NCBI GenBank assembly: GCA_010909725.1
Contig: JAACMV010000007.1
Location: 1,550,001 to 1,614,000, forward strand
Origin: Picochlorum sp. 'celeri'
Taxonomy: Eukaryota; Chlorophyta; Trebouxiophyceae
Length of the DNA: 64,000 bases
Reading direction: 5' to 3'
The position numbers were made by a program, and so were the translations under genes. Shown piece by piece: positions 47,347 through 56,624 of this stretch (position 1 is its first letter; every line of letters begins with the position of its first letter). Under the pieces are notes generated by a model that had not been told where the DNA came from, did no database searches, and worked only from the letters and a program-made list of their open reading frames with translations.

Positions 47347-48373
47347 ATGGTGACATCAAAGTCCACCATTAGGACTTTTTCCAGACCGTGGCAAGCACTT
47401 TACGGTGTCAGAATTCACTCGACAAAGGCAGTGGGTGCGCGCGACATTGGTGTTTCAGAAGAGGAAGAGGAAGAAGAAGAGCGAGTTCTATCTCTAATTG
47501 AACAGCTGCTTCCTGAGGAGTTGTTGCTGGAGTGTTTCCAATGGTTGCCATTCCAGTCCTTGGCCATGGCCAGGTGTGTATGCGCGCAATGGAATCGCGT
47601 TGGGGATGATCGAGGATTGTGGAAATCTGCGTGTAAAGAGGTTTTTTGCCTAGAGCCATGGAATACGGTGGAGGAGGAGTATGTACAGAAAATGTTTCCT
47701 CCTCTCCACTGCAGTTGGAAAAACATGTACTTGGATAGGCCCCATGTGCGATTTGATGGCATGTACGTCTCTCGAAATACGTATATTAGAACAGGGATAC
47801 CGGAGTGGAAGGTGAAGAACCCGGTCCACCTTGTCTGCTACTATAGATATCTACGGTTTCTTCCTGATGGAAGGTGCGGTGCATCATCATGAACATAGAT
47901 TCGTAGGGATGCATTCGATACTCGAGTCCTACCATGTATTGCTTGGCTGCAGGATGATGTATAGAACGAGTCCAATGGTACTGAGGCAGGTTGCCAAGTC
48001 TTTCCTTGCACCAGATGCTGCCCCTGTGGCCGAGGTCTTCCTGGGGAAATTCAAACTGGTCAAGCATACAGTATATACATCATTTATGTATCCAAACAGC
48101 TTTTCTACTGAGGTTCGATCGAAGTTGAAGCTCCGATCGACCAGTAGGGGGGCATTCAATAGGCTTGACATTGATTCCATAGTCTCATATGACAGGGAGC
48201 GAGGGGTCTCTGTTCCAATGATGCATCCAGTGGATTCGGATGATGCCATTCTAGGGGAAAAGAGAGCATACAAAAGGGGCGTAGAACCGTATGTGTTCGT
48301 CTCGTGGAGCCAAATCGATACGCATATGATTAATAAACCGGTCTCTGAGATGGACATTTTCATCGCTGGATAA
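47347..48373 (+). CDS. F-box protein, FBXO9/Hrt3-like
   Basis: F-box proteins present substrates to SCF ubiquitin ligases. Exons 47347-47873 and 47953-48373 (79-nt phase-2 intron AG|GTGCGG...GCTGCAG|G) give 315 residues. An acidic run (EEEEEEEER) precedes the F-box LLPEELLLECFQWLPFQSLAM, RCVCAQWNRV. The downstream part matches the FBXO9 C-terminal domain: VRFDGMYVSRNTYIRTGI, YYRYLRFLPDGR then MMYRTSP, and a beta-rich end with SYDRERGVSVPM. The N-terminal TPR/MIT-like region of animal FBXO9 is missing. TGTAA at 48459-48463. Confidence 0.82.
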
Positions 48374-48511
48374 ACCATGGTCTCTATGGACCATCATCAT
48401 TCATGGGTGGTATAGGCCACGATATATATAAATAAATTGACAGTTGCACTGTATTCATTGTAATGTAATATCTGTTCTTGGTGGTATATTGGTCATTGTT
48501 TGTTTTCAACC

Positions 48512-49779
48512 ATGCATGTCGCTGCACAATGCGGGACACGTGTCCGTTTGGATCTCAACCACATTGTACCAACGGGAAGTTTCTTTAGACCTATACGTTA
48601 TCGATCTTCTTTGGAAGCATATGGAGTGGCAAGGAACCGTAGAAATGGGTCTTGTGGAAGACTGGTCTGGCGTCAGCTTGGAGCCCTTGCTCCAGTGTGT
48701 GCTGGAGGTTTGCAGGATACTCGGGATGACAAGGAGTACTGTGTCGTAAATTTCTACCATTTGGTTGATATTGTAGACCCAGATGAGGTGATCAGTCGGC
48801 ACAAGGAGTATCTTCAGGACAAGGAAGTGAAAGGAAGAATTTACATTTCTGAGCAGGGAATCAATGCCCAGTTTGGCGGCGTGACAGAAGATGCAGTGGG
48901 ATATGCCGAGTGGCTGATTGCCAATGAGCCCCATTTTGATACTCTGGAGTATTCCGTCGATCCTGTAGAGACGCACATGTTCCCAAAATTGAGGCTGCAG
49001 TACAAGGCCAACTTGATCTCTCTCTCTGGTGGAATGCAGGCAGTGCCGGTGACAAATCCCGAGGCTCGAGCCACAAAGGTGAAGCCATCTGACTGGAAAA
49101 AAATGTTGCAACAGGGTGTCGAGGGACGTACACCGGTGGTGCTGGATGTCAGAAACTCGTATGAGTGGGATGCAGGCCATTTTGAGGGGGCAGAGCGACC
49201 TTTGGAAGATAATTTTCACGAAACCCCCACAGAAGCTACAGAAGACCCCCTTCCAAAATATCTGGAAGGCCTTGAACCAGAAACGCCAGTCATGATGTAC
49301 TGCACCGGAGGTATTCGGTGTGATGTGTACTCAACATATTTGAAACAAAAAGGATTCCAGAATCTCTACACATTGGAGGGTGGAATCCAGAATTACATGA
49401 AAAACGAAGGGTTAGATCACTGGAAAGGTTCTCTCTATGTATTTGACGGCCGAATGGCTATCCGACCGAACAAGGATGCACAAGAACCTCTCGAACCAGT
49501 TGCAAGCTGTGCCCTGTGTGGAGGCAAAGCCATTCTGCCTCATTTAAATTGCGCGAATGTCGACTGCAATAAGTTATTCCTTGCATGCCAAGAGTGCCAG
49601 GTAGGTATATTGAATGTTATTCCTATCACGACGCGTGATCAACCAGCATCTGTACTGTGTAGGACAAGCTCCAGGGGTGCTGCTGTGAGCAGTGTACGAA
49701 AGCGCCCCGATTGGTGCGACCAATCAAACCCGAGGGTGCCTATGGGCAGTATGGTAAAATGTCACAATATATGAATTAA
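48512..49779 (+). CDS. Rhodanese-domain protein, TrhO (tRNA uridine 5-hydroxylase)-like
   Basis: Bacterial TrhO (YceA) hydroxylates uridine 34 of tRNAs; plants carry plastid homologues with the same rhodanese domain. Exons 48512-49600 and 49663-49779 (62-nt phase-0 intron CAG|GTAGGT...GTGTAG|GAC) give 401 residues. The N-terminal UPF0176 domain reads VVNFYHLVDI and GRIYISEQGINAQFGG. The rhodanese domain has VVLDVRNSYEWDAGHFEGA and the active-site loop MYCTGGIRCD (Cys264, Cys269). A Cys-rich zinc-like tail (CALCGG, CANVDC, CQECQ|DKLQGCCCEQC) follows, as in eukaryotic members. The first about 75 residues are probably a transit peptide. The stop is TAA at 49777-49779, with TGTAA 5 nt later. Confidence 0.88.
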
Positions 49780-49858
49780 TTTATTGTAATTGGTAAATTC
49801 ATCACATCATTTGATCGAGTGTTAATCCAAATAGGACCCTTCCGCAGCTGAATTCTTC

Positions 49859-50671
49859 ATGGATGTACTACACGAGTGCATCTCCACGAGCGATATTGAC
49901 ACTCTGGGAAAAAGATTAGATGAGATGGAACTGCAGGTATGCGCATCCGTTCCACCGGAGTCCACGGTGGCAAGGGACTGGCGTGGATTCGAATCGATAC
50001 TCACAGTCTGTTGATATATGCAGCATCCTGATGCATTTGAGAGTGATACTTGGCCACATGGACTTCATTTAATGGCACATATAGCTGCACGTGATCTGTA
50101 CGCTGGTGGTCTTTGAAACTGGCCGATTATTATTCACATGAGTGTAACGAGATGTTTCTGACTGTTTGTGTAGGCCTAACGCTCGGTTCATGTCGAAGCG
50201 AATACCAGAGACGATTGCATCGCGCGATGCTGCTGTGAAGAAAGCCCATGCTGTCCTTCGACTGTTGTGGAACAAGGAGTATGTTCTGGTGTGGGATGAA
50301 CTAGAGTTTGACTGGCCTGAAGAGTACAAGGACGTCGTGGACTACCTAGCAGAGGATATCAAGAAACATGTTTTACAAATGATAGGAAGAGTGTACAGTC
50401 GCATTAGTCTAGCAACAGTAGCAAAGCTAACAAACTGTTCTGATGAGGATGCCATAGAGTGTACGTGTGTTTGTTTGTGTCCTAAACTATTCTAATCTGT
50501 TCTGGTCTAATGAATTACGATATCGTGCATGATACTCCAGTAGCTTCTAAGGAATGCAACGCAGTCAAAGAAGGAGACTTCCTAGTCATGCCAGGAGACT
50601 CGGCAGAGAGGGAGAAACTTTCTGAGACAGATGTGCAAATGCTCCAATCAATTCTTGTTCACATCAGCTGA
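49859..50671 (+). CDS. CSN8: COP9 signalosome complex subunit 8
   Basis: CSN8 is the smallest PCI subunit of the COP9 signalosome, which removes NEDD8 from cullins. Four exons (49859-49936, 50024-50097, 50174-50460, 50541-50671) give 189 residues; introns are 87, 76 and 80 nt, all with good GTATGC/GTACGY donors. The intron-restored block AARDL|PNARFMSKRIPETI matches the CSN8 signature NARYLWKRIP. It is followed by the PCI helices (AHAVLRLLWNKEYVLVWDEL, HVLQMIGRVYSRISLATVAKL) and the CSDEDAIE winged-helix start. The related proteasome RPN12 and eIF3k share the fold but lack this block. This is the most intron-rich gene here. The stop is 10 nt from the next opposite-strand stop. Confidence 0.83.
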
Positions 50672-50681
50672 TAGTGTTTCG

Positions 50682-51296
50682 TTATTTTTTTCCATTGATT
50701 TGCAATGCACATATCTGCAAGCATTCGGACAGGCAGTACTTTCCACTTCTGTATCCTTCCTTGAACACCACAACCTCCTTGCGAACTGCCATGGGACCCA
50801 GTCCTGGGGCACCCTGGCCTCCTCTGATGCATGTCGATGTGCACCGCCTCGTACATTGTTGAATCTCTTTACCTTTTGGACCCTGTAGATACGAGCTCAG
50901 CCTAGGGGATTTTTCTTTGCTTGAATCATCTGATGCCTCCAAGCCTTGAGGGACAGTCTGGAAATACTGCTCTTTGGCCTCCACCCCCGGTTCTATCCTG
51001 ATTCCCTCCATACTATGCGCAGACAGGGAAAAAGATGAGGCCTGCACAATGTGTATTGCATTCGTGGGTGCATTCCTCAAGACGCTAGAAAAACAGTGGA
51101 GAGAGTGCACTACAGAGACACGCACCAAGGCTACAGCAGCCACCATCAGCACCCCGGATGTTTTTTCTCTGATATGACTATGTAAACTAGTTCTATTGGT
51201 ACCGGTTCGCTCGCCAACACGCAAGTGTATGGCCTTTCCCTGTACATTACCCCTCAGTATGTCCCCAACAGGGGGCTTCTTCATGATACCCGTCAT
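50682..51296 (-). CDS. Conserved green-lineage Cys-rich protein, probably plastid
   Basis: The 204-residue intronless frame starts at ATG 51296. The C-terminal 60 residues hold a tightly conserved-looking pattern: QQCTRRCTSTCIRGGQGAPG, then LGPMAVRKEVVVFKEGYRSG, then KYCLSECLQIC, with seven cysteines. I recall a very similar block (CxxxCxTTCIRGGxGSPGxGP...VVFKxGFRSxxYCLxEC) in plant plastid proteins of unknown function. The N-terminal 130 residues are basic and variable, with a hydrophobic stretch (VLMVAAVALVRVSVV), and may include a transit peptide. No function can be assigned. Confidence 0.65.
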   Translation of the reverse strand: MTGIMKKPPVGDILRGNVQGKAIHLRVGERTGTNRTSLHSHIREKTSGVLMVAAVALVRVSVVHSLHCFSSVLRNAPTNAIHIVQASSFSLSAHSMEGIRIEPGVEAKEQYFQTVPQGLEASDDSSKEKSPRLSSYLQGPKGKEIQQCTRRCTSTCIRGGQGAPGLGPMAVRKEVVVFKEGYRSGKYCLSECLQICALQINGKK

Positions 51297-51561
51297 CTAT
51301 ACATATGGTATACATATATGTTCATATGTTCATGTGTTCATGTCAAATTGTCAATGGATGGAGGATATTGATGGCAATCAAGACTTCTCCTGGAAAATTT
51401 GCTGAATGAAATATTCCGTAAATAGATATTGAATACATTGGTGGGTTTTAAAACCACATGGTTTCGATCCTCGTGAATAGGTGGATACATATCTCAAATC
51501 CCGTGCGATTTAAATATCTACGCCGTGCTGTCTTCGTATCTTATGGTGTGAAAGGCGCAAT

Positions 51562-52332
51562 ATGCGAACACTACTGTGTAGGGCACTTGGAACGAGGATG
51601 CAGTCAGTACACGCGAAAGAATCTGCGATTGCGCAGTCCTTGACGAATGTTCTATCAAGAGCTCGCGAGGCGTCACTCAAAGCTGGGAGGGAGGTGCCAC
51701 CCAGGCTTGTAGCTGTGAGCAAGACGAAACCAGTGTCTGACCTTCGAGAAGCGTATGACGCAGGACAGCGCTACTTTGGCGAAAATTATGTACAAGAAAT
51801 AGTAGAGAAGAGCCCTGAGCTGCCCAATGACGTGCAGTGGCATTTTATAGGGCACTTGCAGTCGAATAAAGTGAAGACACTTTTGGAAGGAGTTCCCTCT
51901 TTGGCATGCATTGAGACTGTAGACAGTCAAAAGCTGGCGAATAAGCTTGACAGTGCAATCGAAAAGCTTTCGAGAGGTAGTTTGAGGGTTTTTGTTCAGG
52001 TGAACACGAGTGGAGAGGAAAGCAAGTATGGAGTGGAGCCTGGGCCAGACTGTGTCTCTCTCTGCAAACATATCGAAGAGTCTTGTCCTCACCTCATATT
52101 GGCCGGGCTGATGACAATTGGCCAACCAGACTATTCTTCAAGGCCAGAAAATTTCGTCAATCTTAAGGAGTGCAGGAAAGAGGTATGTACGGCCCTGGGA
52201 AAGCAGGAAGGCTTGCTGGAACTCAGCATGGGGATGAGTGGGGACTTTGTCCAGGCCACAGAAATGGGGAGTACAAACATACGTGTTGGATCAACCATAT
52301 TTGGTGCTAGAGACTATTCGAATAAAAAGTAG
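51562..52332 (+). CDS. PLPBP: Pyridoxal phosphate homeostasis protein (PLPBP/YggS)
   Basis: This is a single-domain PLP-binding TIM-barrel protein that buffers free PLP. The 256-residue, intronless gene shows LVAVSKTKPVSDLREAYDAG with the PLP lysine, RYFGENYVQEIVEK, WHFIGHLQSNKVK, VFVQVNTSGEESKYGV, LAGLMTIGQPD and the C-terminal LSMGMSGDFVQATEMGSTNIR followed by VGSTIFG. All family blocks are intact. The N-terminal MRTLLCRALGTRMQS could be a short organelle presequence, or translation may start at the second ATG (51598). The stop is 9 nt from the TruA stop on the other strand. Confidence 0.95.
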   Translation: MRTLLCRALGTRMQSVHAKESAIAQSLTNVLSRAREASLKAGREVPPRLVAVSKTKPVSDLREAYDAGQRYFGENYVQEIVEKSPELPNDVQWHFIGHLQSNKVKTLLEGVPSLACIETVDSQKLANKLDSAIEKLSRGSLRVFVQVNTSGEESKYGVEPGPDCVSLCKHIEESCPHLILAGLMTIGQPDYSSRPENFVNLKECRKEVCTALGKQEGLLELSMGMSGDFVQATEMGSTNIRVGSTIFGARDYSNKK

Positions 52333-52341
52333 AAGAGTTGC

Positions 52342-53223
52342 TTACACTGGGAAGATAGAGTCAGGGAGTTGCTCATCCAAGAGGAAGACTCTTTGCAAGC
52401 AAAGGCCTTTGCCTTCGGCCACTTGATACTGCGATTTTTGATTGTACAATTTCGTTTCATCGCCTTGTAAAAGGATGTCGATATCATTCCTATCTAGCTT
52501 GTGGTATCCCACTGCAATCAGCACGCCCACCATGTTACGGACCTGTTTGTACAGAAAACCTTTACCCATGACTGCCACCCGAATGCCCCCTTGAATATCC
52601 CCCAGCTTGCATTGATAGATCAGACGCTCTGAGCTTTCGAGAGCGCGATCAGTCTTATTCGTAAGCAACCGAAAGTCCCTCAGGCCAACAAAGGACTGGC
52701 ATCCTTCCCTCATGGCATCGATATCAAGCTCGGCTGGATTTTTCGGCACATGCCTATACCTACAGGTGAAAGGATCTCTATATTTGTCTAGATGGATATC
52801 GTACGTATAAATCTTGCCATTCGTGAACCTCACATTGAAATCATCCTCTACAGGTGACAGAGCAGATGTCACTATACTTGATGGAAGCATGCTATTCATC
52901 GCACGAACAAACGTCTCCTCATTCAGAACCCTATTTGAATAGAACTCGACGTACTGTTGTCGCGCATGTACTCCAGAGTCTGTGCGTGCAGCCCCTTGCA
53001 CCACCAGATGATCCCTGTGCATCCCATGCAGAAACCTGCACAGGGACCTCTCCAGGGCTGCTTGCACCGTTGGCACAGAGGGCTGCAGCTGAAATCCACA
53101 AAAGTCCGTACCATCGTATGCAACTTCAAAGACGTACTTTTGCCTCAATCCCCCTTTGTGGGTGCAGGCTCCTGATGCACCATCAACAGACCCCCTACAA
53201 TGAGAACGATGCCAATGACCCAT
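52342..53223 (-). CDS. tRNA pseudouridine synthase (TruA family)
   Basis: TruA-type enzymes make pseudouridine at positions 38-40 of tRNA anticodon arms. Counting from the ATG at 53221-53223 the protein has 293 residues. The blocks are KYVFEVAYDGTDFCGFQLQ, the catalytic loop GAARTDSGVHARQQYVEF with its Asp, FNVRFTNGKIYTYDIHLDKYRDPF, and FLYKQVRNMVGVLIAVGYHK. The enzyme homology starts only at about residue 25. That whole N-terminal stretch is encoded inside the TMEM42-like gene, in a different frame, so the true start or a short upstream exon is uncertain. Overlap with the upstream same-strand gene is 79 nt. Confidence 0.88.
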   Translation of the reverse strand: MGHWHRSHCRGSVDGASGACTHKGGLRQKYVFEVAYDGTDFCGFQLQPSVPTVQAALERSLCRFLHGMHRDHLVVQGAARTDSGVHARQQYVEFYSNRVLNEETFVRAMNSMLPSSIVTSALSPVEDDFNVRFTNGKIYTYDIHLDKYRDPFTCRYRHVPKNPAELDIDAMREGCQSFVGLRDFRLLTNKTDRALESSERLIYQCKLGDIQGGIRVAVMGKGFLYKQVRNMVGVLIAVGYHKLDRNDIDILLQGDETKLYNQKSQYQVAEGKGLCLQRVFLLDEQLPDSIFPV

Positions 53224-53576
53224 GGCATCGATACTGCTTCTCCGAAAAATACTGCACCTAGTATGCCACTCATAATGATGTTGGATCCTACAGACACTCC
53301 TGTGGCTCGCAGTGACGATGTGTGGCGCATAGATGCCGAGAAGAGGAACAGCATCCCACCGTTTGCCTACAAACAATACAAGGTCTTCTATCAGTGGCGA
53401 ACCTTATCGCGTCGCCTGCCATTAAATACTCGTACCAAGACCATGAGACTGTATAGAAATATTCTGAGGCCCCATCGATCCTCAAAATAGAGCCCAGCAC
53501 ACTTTCCTAGAGCAGCAGACGTTGCACCCAGACAACCAGCAGAGACACCCAAGTATAGCCACCAGGACTTCAGCAT
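53145..53576 (-). CDS. Small EamA-like/TMEM42 family membrane transporter
   Basis: Exons 53436-53576 and 53145-53366 (69-nt phase-0 intron TTG|GTACGA...TTTGTAG|GCA) give a 120-residue protein with four hydrophobic helices: WLYLGVSAGCLGATSAALGK, FLYSLMVL|ANGGMLFLFSASM, GVSVGSNIIMSGILGAVFFGE and WVIGIVLIVGGLLMVHQ. This is the half-size drug/metabolite transporter fold of TMEM42, and the block TGVSVGSNIIMSGILG matches it. Such four-helix units act as dimers. Its 3' end is read in a second frame by the TruA gene. Confidence 0.78.
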
Positions 53577-53673
53577 GAATCCATCTATGCACTCAAATAT
53601 CCAATTGCAAATTCCTCTTCACTGGATTGAATTTTGTTGCAGAATAACCTCTGATCGGCATCTCGGCTGACCC

Positions 53674-54378
53674 ATGACTACATTGAATTCGAATGCGGCA
53701 TGCATTCGAATTCGAATCAAAGATGGGCCGCTGACAAAGGAAAACCCTGATATCATTTACTATATGGTTCGTGAGTATTTAGAGATTCGGTCGGGCAGGG
53801 CAGGGGCCGGACTGTTCGTTGGCTGTGGAGCAGGTAGGTGCAGTTCCTTGACTCTCGCGGACTGGTAAATACGGCCAGATGGCCATGCATGGCCTGGAGA
53901 AACGCTCTTCCTTTTTTACGCAGGTATTGGATACCTCTCCCCTGTCAACATCTATGCGGTTCCGGTGGTTGGGCAAATGGTGGGCAGTATTCTGCAGAAT
54001 ATTTCAAGAGCTGACCAGGGACTTGGTGGGATAGGTCACCGCGTTACCTCGCTGCTTGGTTCGGTCCAGTTTCCAGGTGGAGTTCGCGCGGGCGTGGGCT
54101 GCGGAGTTGGAATTGGATATGGCTGGGGCATTGGAGTCATGCTCAAGCCCAGTGCATCTTCGCGGATTGTGGACACTGTAAGGTCTCTCCTGCCTGCGCA
54201 GGCACTCCACGTATCCTCCGATCCGCATGACAGCTCAGCACCTGAGATTGCTGCGACCACCAAAGAAAATAGGACGGATGTTGTGCTGAGGGAGGAATTC
54301 GAAACTCTGAAGCACAGGGTTGAGGATTTGGAGAGAGAGATGACCCTTTTAAGACATGACTCCAAACACACGCGATGA
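53674..54378 (+). CDS. Glycine-rich conserved protein (cadmium-induced AS8-like)
   Basis: Exons 53674-53833 and 53924-54378 (90-nt phase-1 intron G|GTAGGT...ACGCAG|GT) give 204 residues. The middle is Gly-rich with alternating motifs (GLFVGCGAGIGYLSP, AGVGCGVGIGYGWGIGVML) and the N- and C-terminal parts are charged. I recall similar Gly-rich GVGCGVGxGxG units in plant proteins of the cadmium-induced AS8 group, which have no known function. The C-terminal 40 residues form a likely coiled coil (REEFETLKHRVEDLEREMTLL). The last 23 nt overlap the first ATG of the next same-strand gene. Confidence 0.6.
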
Positions 54379-54733
54379 CGACTTCCGCTCTGCCCACGTT
54401 CGCCCAGCTAAGAATCAAAAATACATTGCAGCCCTACCTCCTCCGACTATGCGACCTGGGAGGTCATACTCGAAAGGACTGACAGCGGGAGCACTCGTGA
54501 TATTTGTGGGACTCGTTGCGTCATATCCAGTGTTGCACGCAACCAAAGGGCCAAAGGTACTATTTAATTGAATAAAAACTTTCCATGGAGCATTAAGGAA
54601 ACGAATCTGTGTCTATATTGTTCAGATTAGCGAAGGAACGAAGGGTCTAAATCCAGATGCGCAAATTCGCGGGGCCTACACAAACACTGGATCCAAGGAC
54701 ATTGGGCCGGACACTAGGGTTTACAAAAGCTAA
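54356..54733 (+). CDS. Small single-pass membrane protein, conserved-looking
   Basis: Exons 54356-54556 and 54626-54733 (69-nt phase-0 intron AAG|GTACTA...GTTCAG|ATT) give 102 residues. A transmembrane helix GALVIFVGLVASYPVL is followed by a soluble tail with KISEGTKGLNPDAQIRGAY and NTGSKDIGPD. This tail recalls small plant membrane proteins that end in a similar GAYxNTGSKDxGPD block; their function is unknown to me. A start at the internal ATG (54450) would avoid overlap with the previous gene. The second exon is shared out of frame with the beginning of the CYP38-like gene. Confidence 0.62.
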
Positions 54734-55901
54734 TATAAATAAATTTTGCATCCATCGGGTCAGTCACCGCGATGATGCCGAGCAGTGTAGTAGTAGTCGT
54801 GGTAGAGAGGTGCCTCTGGAACGTTGCGTTATCGTGTCTCTCGCGGCCTCATTGATGGTATTTTCCAATCAGCCTGACGCGGATGCGTTGCTGTCTTCAC
54901 CCAAAACTCAGATTCCGAGGACAGCAGAGGCTGCTCTGAGAAGGTCCGTCCCTGCATTCAACAGCAAAGTTTATGAGCTGCAAAAGAACTTGGAGAACAT
55001 TGCATACCAATTACGGATACCCCAGCGCAAGCCTTGGAAGGATATGCAAGAGTATGCATCGAGGGCACGCGACCTTGCCCAAGACGAGAATGGAGTCCTA
55101 GAGGGAGTTCTTCCTGATGATATTGAGGAGGCGCTCGACTTGTTGTCCGGTATCCAAAGTGATCTGAACAAGCTCTTGAAATCAATAGACATAAAAGATT
55201 CTGACCGGACCTCCATAAGAGTCGCAAACGCTTTGGAGCGAGTTGGTAACCTTGAGCTTCTGCAAACACCTGGTCTCCCGTATTCAATTCCGGCAAAGTA
55301 CCAGAGTATGCCCAGGCTCACCGGTCGAGCCGTTGTGGAGTTGGTGATCCAAAAGCAGAAAGGGGCAGCTCCATTTTATGTGAATGAATCAGGTGATCGA
55401 GAGAGAGCGAAGATTCAAATAACTCTCGATGGATTTGGAGCACCGTTGTCTGCAGGCAGATTTGCTAAAAATGTTCTCAACCATATCTATGATGGGACAA
55501 CCCTCAGCGTCGATGATTCATCTGTGTTTGGAAATCCAAAAGAGCCACCTGATAGTGTTCAGATTCTACCACTTGAAATTTTGGCCAGAGGAGATTTGGA
55601 ACCAACCTATGGCAACAGTGGATTGGATGTTAATAGTGGCGAGATGCCCACATTGCCCTTGTCCATCTATGGATCTGTTTCCATGACAAGATTGGATGAT
55701 GGTAACTCATCTGGCAGCGACTTTTTCATCTTCAAGTATAATCGACAGCAATCTGGTTTATCAGGGCTTTCGTTTGATGAGGGTCGATTCGGCGTATTTG
55801 GGTATGTCACGTCCAATGCCAATGTCTTGCGACAAATTGACAATGGTGACATAATTGTCAGTGCCAAACTGATATCTGGAATCGACAAATTGAGGGAATA
55901 A
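54657..55901 (+). CDS. CYP38: Thylakoid-lumen cyclophilin CYP38/TLP40-like
   Basis: CYP38/TLP40 is a lumenal protein needed for photosystem II assembly. The 414-residue frame has a Ser/Arg-rich start, then a lumen-transfer hydrophobic helix (CVIVSLAASLMVFSN) ending in an AxA-type site (DADA before LLSS). A PsbQ-like helical bundle follows (about residues 95-205: LQKNLENIAYQLRI, LLSGIQSDLNKLLKSI), then the divergent cyclophilin barrel (IQITLDGFGAPLSAGRFAKN, GFVTSDGFV-like region altered to LSVDDSSVFGNP, and FGVFGYVTSNANVLRQI). Typical PPIase active-site residues are missing, as in plant CYP38. The first ATG overlaps the preceding gene's last exon by 77 nt in another frame; an upstream spliced start is possible. 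Confidence 0.85.
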   Translation: MRKFAGPTQTLDPRTLGRTLGFTKANINKFCIHRVSHRDDAEQCSSSRGREVPLERCVIVSLAASLMVFSNQPDADALLSSPKTQIPRTAEAALRRSVPAFNSKVYELQKNLENIAYQLRIPQRKPWKDMQEYASRARDLAQDENGVLEGVLPDDIEEALDLLSGIQSDLNKLLKSIDIKDSDRTSIRVANALERVGNLELLQTPGLPYSIPAKYQSMPRLTGRAVVELVIQKQKGAAPFYVNESGDRERAKIQITLDGFGAPLSAGRFAKNVLNHIYDGTTLSVDDSSVFGNPKEPPDSVQILPLEILARGDLEPTYGNSGLDVNSGEMPTLPLSIYGSVSMTRLDDGNSSGSDFFIFKYNRQQSGLSGLSFDEGRFGVFGYVTSNANVLRQIDNGDIIVSAKLISGIDKLRE

Positions 55902-55948
55902 ACGTTAAATTACTACTTCTGTTTGATGCAGTACATATATTTCTGTAA

Positions 55949-55981
55949 GGCCACTCTTAATTAATTCTGCTGTTCCCGTCA
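55949..55981 (+). repeat. Left terminal inverted repeat of the MITE
   Basis: This 33-bp sequence starts GGCCACTCTTAATTAA and is an exact reverse complement of 56569-56601. The flanking base A/T also pairs. Confidence 0.9.
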
Positions 55982-56568
55982 GGAGTGCTCTGACAAAAGT
56001 AGTCGGTAGGCGCGTGAAAAACAGAAATCTCCTCAAAAATATAAAGATGGATAGTGCGTCTTAGAAGCTCCTGTAAAGGGTTTTAATGTGTTTATTGATC
56101 AAATATGACATTTAATACTCTTGAGTAGCCATCATGCTCAAAATATCACCACTTGGCTCCGTTTCTGGTCCTTGAGAGCATGGTTGGTCAACCTCCACCA
56201 GGGAACCCTGTTCTGTACCTGCTGACTAAGTCTACTGTACAGCATATCTTCATATTTGAAGCTAGTTATCATTCAAAACACTCTTACTCTTCTTCCTCTC
56301 AGGCCCTCTGCATCCCTCAAGTGAATTTGACTGGAGCCAATCTTTGTAAAATTTCAAATTTTTGCCGACTGGATCGTCTGCTCTCAGGACTTGCCATGAC
56401 CAATCACGATGCATCATGATCGAGTTTCAGCCTAAAACCCCGTCAATCGACTCCTCTCGACGAGATCTATCGCATGATGGCATCTATTTGGTCCAATTCG
56501 TTACAGATTTCGAGCAACAGACGATTTATAAATCTCAGCCCCTCTCCTCCCAAAAGTGGTAGGCGATT

Positions 56569-56601
56569 TGACGGGAACAGCAGAATTAATTAAGAGTGGC
56601 C
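56569..56601 (-). repeat. Right terminal inverted repeat of the MITE
   Basis: This is an exact reverse complement of 55949-55981 and is followed directly by the TAA target duplication. Confidence 0.9.
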
Positions 56602-56624
56602 TAAGAAAAAAAACACAATTATCA

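Larger units (their letters stand above)
55946..56604. mobile_element. Tourist-like MITE (PIF/Harbinger type) with TAA target duplication
   Basis: A 653-bp element (55949-56601) is bounded by perfect 33-bp terminal inverted repeats and by a direct TAA on both sides (55946-55948 and 56602-56604). The repeat begins GGCCACTC and ends CCGTCA. A 3-bp TAA/TTA target duplication with GG-starting inverted ends is the hallmark of PIF/Harbinger elements and their nonautonomous Tourist MITEs. The inside has no convincing coding frame. It sits between the 3' ends of the CYP38-like and alpha-amylase genes. The identical repeats suggest recent insertion. Confidence 0.8.

Noticed and set aside
49753..49936. 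Fusion of the TrhO-like gene to CSN8 through an intron at 49753
   Set aside because: A weak GTAAAA donor could be joined to the AATAG acceptor, but the frame that results either stops at once or has no family support, while the TrhO frame has its own stop and a TGTAA signal.
51441..51475. tRNA-like stretch (GGTTTCGATCC)
   Set aside because: It recalls a T arm but no acceptor stem or anticodon arm could be folded around it.
56153..56419. An 88-codon open frame within the MITE
   Set aside because: It has no start context, transposase motif or recognisable domain and is expected by chance in a noncoding element.
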